DNA of 9,523 nt, from contig DBQR01000017.1 in the NCBI GenBank assembly GCA_002305335.1, forward strand, positions 1 through 9,523. Direction: 5' to 3'. This document shows positions 1 to 4,790 of this stretch, one piece after another; positions within the stretch are counted from its first letter, which is position 1, and each line of letters opens with the position of its first letter. A program made the position numbers and the translations under genes. The notes under the pieces were generated by a model that saw only the letters and a program-made list of their open reading frames with translations, was not told where the DNA came from and made no database searches. The DNA comes from Clostridiales bacterium UBA1389 (lineage in GTDB: Bacteria; Bacillota; Clostridia; Oscillospirales; CAG-382).

Positions 1-1
1 C

Positions 2-76
2 CCCTCGGTAATACCTGATTTCCCTGTAATAATGTATGCGGCAGTAAAAAAGCGCAGCCTTACCGAACGGGAATAG
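2..76 (+). CDS. possible 3' tail of a gene cut by the window edge
   Basis: One frame is open from the first bases to a TAG stop at 74-76 and reads as a plausible 24-residue C-terminus that is hydrophobic and then basic, ending KKRSLTERE. Such a tail could close a membrane protein, but the piece is too short to assign a family. The other two + strand frames contain stops within the same stretch, which is mild support for real coding. It could equally be chance or another remnant like those at 611-1710. Confidence 0.3.
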   Translation, partial: PSVIPDFPVIMYAAVKKRSLTERE

Positions 77-127
77 CTTTTAAAAGGTAAGTTTTATGGC
101 TTAATAATGATATGTTCATTCAATATG

Positions 128-151
128 GATATTAGTGATAGTTCTAATATC
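128..151. repeat. 8-bp perfect inverted repeat upstream of small membrane protein
   Basis: GATATTAG at 128-135 and CTAATATC at 144-151 are perfect inverted copies separated by 8 bases. They lie about 40 bases before the start at 192. There is no GC-rich stem or T-run, so a terminator is unlikely; an operator or an RNA hairpin in the leader is possible. I could not identify a convincing -35/-10 pair around it. Confidence 0.4.
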
Positions 152-191
152 AAGCACAGGAAGATGAATCATAATTTGTGAGGTGATGTTT

Positions 192-545
192 ATGAAATTA
201 TCTTTCAAAAATTTATTAATTCCTGTTTTTACGATTACATATTCCATCTTTCTGAGTCTCGGAATGGAATGTCTGCTGAATTTGTTAGGTGCTGCTATGG
301 CTGTCTCACTGGACGGCAAATCCGTAATAGACCAATATCCGCGGTTTATTCCTTTTTGCCTGGGTGTGGGTTTTCTTTCACTGATTGCAATTATTATTGT
401 GCTTATTTTAAATATTAAGAAATCAGAAAAACTCGGCTATACAAAAGCCGTATGGATAGCTCAGTCGATTTGTTCTTTTATTATTTCACTGCCGATGATT
501 AAGGGCTGGGAACTGCTGTTCAGATACCTGCAGGAGAAATATTAA
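192..545 (+). CDS. small three-helix membrane protein, unknown function
   Basis: This is a 117-residue protein that I do not recognise. Three hydrophobic stretches are visible, at about residues 7-38, 52-74 and 86-104, joined by short polar loops (DGKSVIDQYPR and KKSEKLGYTK), and it ends in a short charged tail. It is therefore probably an integral cytoplasmic-membrane protein. No catalytic or metal-binding motif is evident and there is no lipobox. I chose the ATG at 192 because AGGTG at 181-185 lies 6 bases upstream; in-frame GTG 183 and ATG 186 overlap that ribosome site and are unlikely starts. No terminator hairpin follows, and the next thing downstream is a decayed gene, so this may be the surviving member of a former cluster. 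Confidence 0.7.
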   Translation: MKLSFKNLLIPVFTITYSIFLSLGMECLLNLLGAAMAVSLDGKSVIDQYPRFIPFCLGVGFLSLIAIIIVLILNIKKSEKLGYTKAVWIAQSICSFIISLPMIKGWELLFRYLQEKY

Positions 546-610
546 CAATATTGTTGAATGCTCTTATGACTTGTTTTTGTGCAAAAAAGTAATGAATTAA
601 ATGAACCTGA

Positions 611-1036
611 GCTGCTATTGCGATTCTGCTTAATATCGCCCTCGGGATATATGCCGCCGTAAAGAGCTACCCGGTGGATTACGACAGCGCCGGAAAGGTG
701 CTTGTTGACGGTGCCAAGATGGCAAACGACACCTTCAAGGGTGTCGGCTGGAACACAGCCTTCTTTACCGGCTGGGTAATCGAACGCAGATTCGTTAAAT
801 TTTAATCGGAGGGAACAATTCAGCAGCGCTGTCTAAGGCTTGCGGGCGGACTGCTCGGTTATTATATAGTCGACCTTATCATCTGTCCTGCGGTCAAGAC
901 CGGTATCGGGGGGAGTTTCGGAACCCTTTTGTCCTGATTTTTGCTTATGATTTATATCGTGCTAATCTTTCCGTGTATTATCAAGCTTGCTGAAAAATAT
1001 ATAAAAAAAGGAAGTGACTGCAGTGCAGTGGCATGA
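611..1036 (+). pseudogene. 5'-truncated PAP2-phosphatase-like remnant with two in-frame stops
   Basis: One frame, entered after a TGA at 608-610, stays recognisable for about 140 codons although it contains TAA at 803-805 and TGA at 935-937; it ends at TGA 1034-1036. The first part ends DTFKGVGWNTAFFTGWVIERRFVKF-like (key stretch GWVIERRFVKF), and the second carries RLAGGLLGYYIVDLII and a last hydrophobic helix ending KLAEKYIKK. To me this matches the C-terminal membrane half of PAP2-family phosphatases of Clostridia (recall, not a search). The N-terminal half with the phosphatase signature motifs is missing, because the 66 bases after the previous gene are non-coding. Both stops could arise by point mutation and no frameshift separates the parts. 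The last 14 bases overlap the DUF3788 gene, so the two were probably once an operon. Confidence 0.6.
1009..1014 (+). promoter_or_regulatory. ribosome binding site deciding the DUF3788 start
   Basis: AGGAAG lies 8 bases before GTG 1023 and overlaps the alternative GTG at 1014, which it therefore rules out. The site sits inside the 3' end of the decayed PAP2-like frame. Confidence 0.6.
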
Positions 1037-1463
1037 ATTATACCCGGCATCAAGGCAGCCCTCAATGGAGGAAATTTCGGATTATATCGGGGGAAACGCA
1101 AAGGAGTTATGGCTGTCCCTATTAAATTACATGGAAGTGAATTACAATGTTAAGCCCAAACTGTTTTACAGTTGCTGTTCGGGAAAACCCGGCTGGAATG
1201 TGAAGCTTCAGAAAAGCGGGCAGTCCTTCGGTACGCTGTACCCGGAGGAAAATTCCTTTTCGGTTATGCTAATTATCAGCTACAGGCTTGACCCGTTTAT
1301 GCAGCTTATTCTGCCCGAACTAAGTCCCGCCACGGCCGGGCTTTATAACAACGCCGGCGACTATATGAAAATGGGAAGATGGATGATGCTTAAAATCAAC
1401 GACTCGACTACCCTTGAAGATTACAAAAAAATAATAACAGCCAAACTGCCCCATACAAAATAG
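1023..1463 (+). CDS. DUF3788 family protein
   Basis: This 146-residue soluble protein begins MQWHELYPASRQPSMEEI and contains KPKLFYSCCSGKPGWNVK (residues 45-62), SFGTLYP (68-74) and MGRWMML (117-123). These are the landmarks I associate with DUF3788, a family of about 140 residues without an established function; the tandem Cys51-Cys52 and the PGWNVK segment are typical of it. Length is normal and the frame is unbroken. GTG 1023 is preferred over GTG 1014 because of the AGGAAG at 1009-1014 and because the family usually starts near the WHELYP block. It lies between two pseudogenes, overlapping the end of one and ending 16 bases before the start codon of the other, so it looks like the intact survivor of a three-gene operon. 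There is no signal peptide or membrane helix. Confidence 0.85.
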   Translation: MQWHELYPASRQPSMEEISDYIGGNAKELWLSLLNYMEVNYNVKPKLFYSCCSGKPGWNVKLQKSGQSFGTLYPEENSFSVMLIISYRLDPFMQLILPELSPATAGLYNNAGDYMKMGRWMMLKINDSTTLEDYKKIITAKLPHTK

Positions 1464-1479
1464 TTTCGGAGAAAGCAAA

Positions 1480-1710
1480 ATGCTTGAAAAAACGGGCGAA
1501 TTTTTCGACAGCCGGCTGAATGAATACTAAGCTCATCAGTTAAACTGTACCGTCTGAATGCGGAGCAAAAATTTCCGGGTAACGGGCTATATCACTTTGA
1601 TATTCCCCTAACCGTAAACCATGAAAACGAATGTCTGTTGAAGGGGGTTTTACACGGGTAGAAATACTGAATAACTGGGTATCAACCCATACATAAAAGC
1701 TGTACGGTAA
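1480..1710 (+). pseudogene. class I SAM-methyltransferase remnant, internally deleted and frameshifted
   Basis: A normal start survives: GGAG at 1468-1471, then ATG 1480 reading MLEKTGEFFDSRLNEY before TAA at 1528-1530, followed in frame by AHQLN. From about 1545 another frame reads LYRLNAEQKF...LYHFDIPLTVNHENECL, then after the G-run at 1643-1647 a third frame reads FTRVEILNNW, and restoring one lost base near 1692 gives THT-IKAVR and a stop at 1708-1710. As I recall, small clostridial class I SAM-dependent methyltransferases of about 220-240 residues begin MLEK.GEFF..R and end PLTVEHE...VEILNNWGATYT.KA. If so, the whole Rossmann core with the SAM-binding motifs has been lost. It is surely non-functional. 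It follows the DUF3788 gene by 16 bases, an operon-like spacing. Confidence 0.75.
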
Positions 1711-1711
1711 A

Positions 1712-1735
1712 TATAATGTTTTGACGTAAAGGAGG
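1712..1735 (+). promoter_or_regulatory. strong ribosome binding site and a possible -10 box before the 162-aa gene
   Basis: AAAGGAGG at 1728-1735 is a near-perfect anti-Shine-Dalgarno match 8 bases before ATG 1744. TATAAT at 1712-1717 could be a -10 box, but no -35 hexamer is convincing at the right distance, and it would leave a very short leader. The ribosome site is firm and the promoter is doubtful. Confidence 0.5.
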
Positions 1736-1743
1736 ACACAAAT

Positions 1744-2232
1744 ATGAGTTCACAGGATATTGTATGCCATATTAATAATTCCTTGGCAGGAGGGGCAAAG
1801 AAAAATGCATTGGATTTAGTTGCATATTCAGAAAGTCAGGGTATGCAATTTGAATTAAGTACAACAGATTATTGGCGTGACAAGCAATACTGGTATATTA
1901 AATATAAAAATGAGTTTGTAGGTTTTATATTAATTAATGGGTATAGTCCGGTAAAAGATAAAACCGAACCTGAAGGATGGGTTTTTTGGTCCGACAATTA
2001 CATTTCATCCGTTTTCGCTGATTATCCATTAGATGAAAGCTTTAAGGAAATTGCCTATAAACATGTAGATATAGGTACATGCGGTGGCGGTTTAACTGTT
2101 AATTTATTCGGACGAAGGTTTACTCCGGTTTGTAACGGCACAACATTTCGATTTGATAACCCAAGTTTAGAAGAGTTGGAAGTAATGAAAAAATTGGTAG
2201 ACATAAGAAAACTTGACATAAGCTCTGTGTGA
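1744..2232 (+). CDS. conserved-looking hypothetical soluble protein, 162 aa
   Basis: I do not have a name for this protein. It has no signal peptide and no membrane helix, and is rich in aromatic residues in the middle (YWRDKQYWYIKYKNEFVGFILING, key W/Y residues at 44-53). Residues 79-91 (WVFWSDNYISSVF) and the block around 107-138 with Cys113-Gly-Gly-Gly and Cys130 before TTFRFDNP look like conserved positions. From memory, similar uncharacterised clostridial proteins have more cysteines in this block, so a lost metal site is possible but unproven. The start is fixed by AAAGGAGG 8 bases upstream. Codon third positions are mostly A/T, unlike the GC-richer genes at 2942-8954, so recent acquisition is possible. 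It stands alone with over 100 bases before the next start. Confidence 0.75.
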   Translation: MSSQDIVCHINNSLAGGAKKNALDLVAYSESQGMQFELSTTDYWRDKQYWYIKYKNEFVGFILINGYSPVKDKTEPEGWVFWSDNYISSVFADYPLDESFKEIAYKHVDIGTCGGGLTVNLFGRRFTPVCNGTTFRFDNPSLEELEVMKKLVDIRKLDISSV

Positions 2233-2353
2233 TAGATTCGGCATCGTTAAACAAGGGTGTTTTACGGTACCACACACATTTATAGTGACCATATTAAGAC
2301 CTAAGTGTTATGTCAAAAACGAAAAAATATTTATTTATAGTTATTCATTTCAG

Positions 2354-2364
2354 AAAGGAAAAGG
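2354..2364 (+). promoter_or_regulatory. ribosome binding site deciding the 2369 start
   Basis: AAAGGAAAAGG lies just before ATG 2369. The frame is open back to an ATG-less start at 2285, but that 28-residue extension (basic, low complexity) contains this ribosome site and has no site of its own, so it is not treated as protein. Confidence 0.6.
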
Positions 2365-2368
2365 CATT

Positions 2369-2716
2369 ATGGACAAGCGCTTTTCGGAAATAAAACTGTT
2401 TCAGGTAAAACCGGATAAAACCCAACAGTTTGAAGCGATGATAGAAACAATGACTTCATTTCAAAAAGTATGCGAAGGTTGCATCTATGTAAAATACATA
2501 AAGCGGTTCTATACCATAGACGGAATCGAGCCGGGCGAGCCGCCGAGAGAGCTGACCAAAATCATAAAGTGCGTGAAGTATTATTCTTATTGGGAATTCG
2601 ATACCAAAGAAAACTACGGCCAAGCCATAAAGCTGTTTTTCGATAACTTTTATAAAGAACTGCAGAAGCTTCTGATTTCTCCGTTTGATATAAGTTCGGG
2701 ATATCAGTTCGAATAA
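2369..2716 (+). CDS. putative dimeric alpha-beta-barrel (ABM-like) protein
   Basis: This is a 115-residue soluble protein. The order FSEIKLFQVKPDK (residues 5-17), an amphipathic helix (QFEAMIETMTSFQKV, 20-34), CEGCIYVKYIKRF (35-47), then KYYSYWEFDTKENY (70-83) and a second helix (88-103) resembles the beta-alpha-beta-beta-alpha-beta layout of antibiotic-biosynthesis-monooxygenase/NIPSNAP-like dimeric alpha-beta barrels. The phrase GEPPRELTK at 56-64 is a loop I associate with uncharacterised clostridial relatives. The family includes heme-degrading and quinone-modifying monooxygenases, but no heme or catalytic residue can be assigned here, so the function is open. Cys35 and Cys38 form a CxxC pair. 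The gene is monocistronic, with no close partner on either side, and transcription probably ends at the hairpin at 2886-2913. Confidence 0.65.
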   Translation: MDKRFSEIKLFQVKPDKTQQFEAMIETMTSFQKVCEGCIYVKYIKRFYTIDGIEPGEPPRELTKIIKCVKYYSYWEFDTKENYGQAIKLFFDNFYKELQKLLISPFDISSGYQFE

Positions 2717-2885
2717 TAAAAGTTAAGTGTTTCGGATAATACGAAAATAAACAAGTCCCTTAATAAGAGGAAAAAATATTAGTAGGTTTATAAAAACTTT
2801 TCCCGAAAAATTAAATTATAGCTGCCGCTTTGGATGAAATCAATTACTTATAAAAAGAATAAAGTCAAATAAAGACATATTAAAA

Positions 2886-2920
2886 CGGGTATTATGCCGA
2901 AACATAATACCCGAATTTTA
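2886..2920. terminator. bidirectional intrinsic terminator
   Basis: CGGGTATTATG at 2886-2896 pairs perfectly with CATAATACCCG at 2903-2913 around a 6-base loop. On the - strand the stem is followed by TTTTAAT and lies 28 bases past the lipoprotein stop. On the + strand it is followed by AATTTTATTT and would stop transcripts from the 2369-2716 gene. It separates two converging units. Confidence 0.85.
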
Positions 2921-2941
2921 TTTAGTGCATTTTACCTGTAA

Positions 2942-4597
2942 TTAAAAGGATTCCCCGTCTTCGTCCCATTCGCCGGTACCGCCGAAAAGATCGCCTATCA
3001 ATGATTCAAGATCATCATAGCCGAAATGTTCGCAAAGACCATCGGCGGTGGTAATTTCCGCAGCTTCGGGAATCTGGGGCAGGGTGCAGCCGGTTTTTAC
3101 CTTAATGCTGAAGTCGAAATCGGGAACTTCGTCTATCAATTCAGATTCGATGGAGCTTAAGGAAAAGTCAACGGAGGTTTTATCATACTTCAAAACACCC
3201 TTAATTGTGACAAGGGGTTCGCTGCCGGAATCCGCCGCCATTTCGCTTAAAGATTCCCCGTACATGGGCAGGAAGTAATCAAGAAGTTGGGAAGAAAGGC
3301 CGATTGTGAATTCTCCGTTTGCTTTTATATAGTCAAGGTCAAATTCCAGAGCCCTTAAGTTTATGGTGGTTCTTCCCAAGCCCTGCTTGAGTTCAACATC
3401 AACGTCAACATAGCCATTTAACTTGTAGCTTTCGGACGTATCCTCGGCGTCACAGACAACCACGGCATTAATGGCGGTTTCTTTGGTGTCGATTTTAATC
3501 TCCAGCTTCTGATCTTCCCCGAAGACGGCGTTTTCACCGAGTTCAAGCACAAGGGATAAATCCAGTTCAAAGTCGTCCCCGTCGCCGGCGGAAAGGCCTA
3601 TTTCGTTTTTAACGATATAGCCGGTTTTCTGGGACACGGCAAAATCGAAGGTGCCTTCCACCGTAACATTGGCTTTTTCAAACTGCTCAATGATAAATGC
3701 GGGGTCAAAAAGTTTTTCGCCGGTCAGCTCATCGTCGGAAGCGCTTAAAAGACTGACATTTCCGTATGTTGTCTTGGGCAGAGCCAAAAAGCCGTCACCG
3801 ATGACACTCAGGTCGCCTTCGGAAATGAGTTTGAAAAAGTAATCAAACAAGGAATAGATATAATTCTTAAATTCCTCGCCCGCTTCATCTAATATTTTCT
3901 TAACTCCGTTAAGATAGGTGGTAATAAACGTCTTGACGCTTTCATTGTCAAGGGTATAGGTGGTTAGTATGCAGTCGATTTCCTTTTCTCCTACCTTAAC
4001 CTTTTCCTTTTTTACGGTGTGGGGGATTTCTAAGATTGCCTTTTTAAAAGCTTCATCATCCTTGGAAATGATTGATTCTAATTCGGATTCATCCAACAAA
4101 GGCAGCGCAAAAAATGCATCCTCCCCGGCGATTCCCTGAAGTTCGCTGATGATATTCTTGATTGTGTCAAGGGAAATCTTGAAAGCGGAAACTTCCTCAT
4201 CCTCGCCCGGTTCAACGGTTATGACCTTGTCCTTGAAGTAAAAGCCGGCATTAGCTAATTCTTCTTCTCCGTCTTTAGCGGAAAACAAAAAAGCAAAGTT
4301 ACCGTTATCAATGTAAAGGTTACTGTTAAGTTCTTCATTATCTTCGCCGTTCTTAACGGCAACTTCAAAGGTTCCCGACTTAAGGGCGGAATTCAGCACC
4401 TTAAGTAAGGGAGAATTAGAAATAATGGCGTCGTTTGTCGCTTTGGTGACGTCTTTCATAAATTTTACATTGTCGTTTACCGCCTGTTCGTAAAGGGAGG
4501 GCTGTAAAAAATCCTCACAGGATGCCAAAGCCGGAAGAACAAGCATAAGCAGTGCGACAGTAAGGGCTAATACTTTGATTTTCGAAGTTGATTTCAT
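2942..4597 (-). CDS. large acidic lipoprotein of unknown function
   Basis: This is a 551-residue secreted lipoprotein. It starts with a basic n-region (MKSTSKIK), a hydrophobic core and the lipobox L24-A-S-Cys27, so it should be lipidated and anchored on the outer face of the cytoplasmic membrane. The mature part is strongly acidic and lacks other membrane helices. It alternates helical stretches (first 230 residues) with beta-rich segments such as LDLSLVLELGE, KLEIKIDTKETAINAVVV and YVDVDVELKQ, and ends in a Gly/Asp/Glu-rich tail. The long series of amphipathic strands could form a LolA/LppX-like open barrel, but this is a guess from pattern. I recognise no catalytic motif. ATG 4597 is chosen because GAGAGGGG sits 5 bases upstream; an in-frame ATG at 4624 has no such site and would add nine residues. 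It is monocistronic with its own promoter and terminator, independent of hppA. Confidence 0.8.
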   Translation of the reverse strand: MKSTSKIKVLALTVALLMLVLPALASCEDFLQPSLYEQAVNDNVKFMKDVTKATNDAIISNSPLLKVLNSALKSGTFEVAVKNGEDNEELNSNLYIDNGNFAFLFSAKDGEEELANAGFYFKDKVITVEPGEDEEVSAFKISLDTIKNIISELQGIAGEDAFFALPLLDESELESIISKDDEAFKKAILEIPHTVKKEKVKVGEKEIDCILTTYTLDNESVKTFITTYLNGVKKILDEAGEEFKNYIYSLFDYFFKLISEGDLSVIGDGFLALPKTTYGNVSLLSASDDELTGEKLFDPAFIIEQFEKANVTVEGTFDFAVSQKTGYIVKNEIGLSAGDGDDFELDLSLVLELGENAVFGEDQKLEIKIDTKETAINAVVVCDAEDTSESYKLNGYVDVDVELKQGLGRTTINLRALEFDLDYIKANGEFTIGLSSQLLDYFLPMYGESLSEMAADSGSEPLVTIKGVLKYDKTSVDFSLSSIESELIDEVPDFDFSIKVKTGCTLPQIPEAAEITTADGLCEHFGYDDLESLIGDLFGGTGEWDEDGESF

Positions 4598-4648
4598 AAA
4601 AACCCCTCTCAATTTTCTAAGCATTTTTTAAACATGTATTGTAAATAA

Positions 4649-4680
4649 ATGCAAATCAGGCAGAAAACCATCATTTGCAT
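4649..4680 (-). repeat. inverted repeat at the 5' end of the lipoprotein mRNA
   Basis: ATGCAAAT at 4649-4656 and ATTTGCAT at 4673-4680 form an 8-bp inverted repeat with a 16-base loop. With the -10 box at 4686-4691 the predicted transcript starts near 4679, so this hairpin would sit at the very 5' end of the message, about 50 bases before the ribosome site. A stabilising 5' stem-loop or an operator just downstream of the promoter are both possible. Confidence 0.5.
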
Positions 4681-4685
4681 CGCAT

Positions 4686-4714
4686 AGTATAACATAATCT
4701 TTATATTATGTCAA
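4686..4714 (-). promoter_or_regulatory. sigma-A promoter of the lipoprotein gene with internal dyad
   Basis: On the - strand TTGACA (4714-4709) and TATACT (4691-4686) are separated by exactly 17 bases, a near-consensus promoter. Within it ACATAAT (4692-4698) and ATTATGT (4705-4711) are perfect inverted copies 6 bases apart, filling the spacer and entering the -35 box. That is a classic place for a repressor or a MerR-type activator. Confidence 0.8.
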
Positions 4715-4734
4715 TGACTAATTTAAATTCCCGT

Positions 4735-4770
4735 TAAAATAAGAAGAAGCGAAGCGGTTTCCCGCTTCGC
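4735..4770 (-). terminator. intrinsic terminator of hppA
   Basis: GCGAAGCGG (4749-4757) and CCGCTTCGC (4762-4770) form a 9-bp perfect stem with a 4-base loop. On the - strand it is followed by TTCTTCTTATTTT and lies 20 bases past the hppA stop. It separates hppA from the lipoprotein promoter just downstream. Confidence 0.85.
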
Positions 4771-4790
4771 CTGATATTCTTATAAAACAA

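Noticed and set aside
544..555. 12-bp palindrome AACAATATTGTT overlapping the stop of the first membrane protein
   Set aside because: It is AT-rich, has no loop and no T-run, and is short enough to occur by chance; not a terminator and not clearly an operator.
803..937. Recoded stop codons (readthrough or UGA reassignment) in the PAP2-like frame
   Set aside because: One stop is TAA and the other TGA, the N-terminal half of the gene is missing, and TGA ends the intact gene at 2232. Simple decay explains it.
2285..2368. N-terminal extension of the 115-aa ABM-like protein
   Set aside because: The extension contains the ribosome site for ATG 2369, has no site of its own and reads as low-complexity basic sequence.
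2717..2880. AT-rich gap between the ABM-like gene and the terminator hairpin
   Set aside because: I looked for coding remnants, small RNAs and promoters on both strands and found frequent stops and no convincing structure before 2886.
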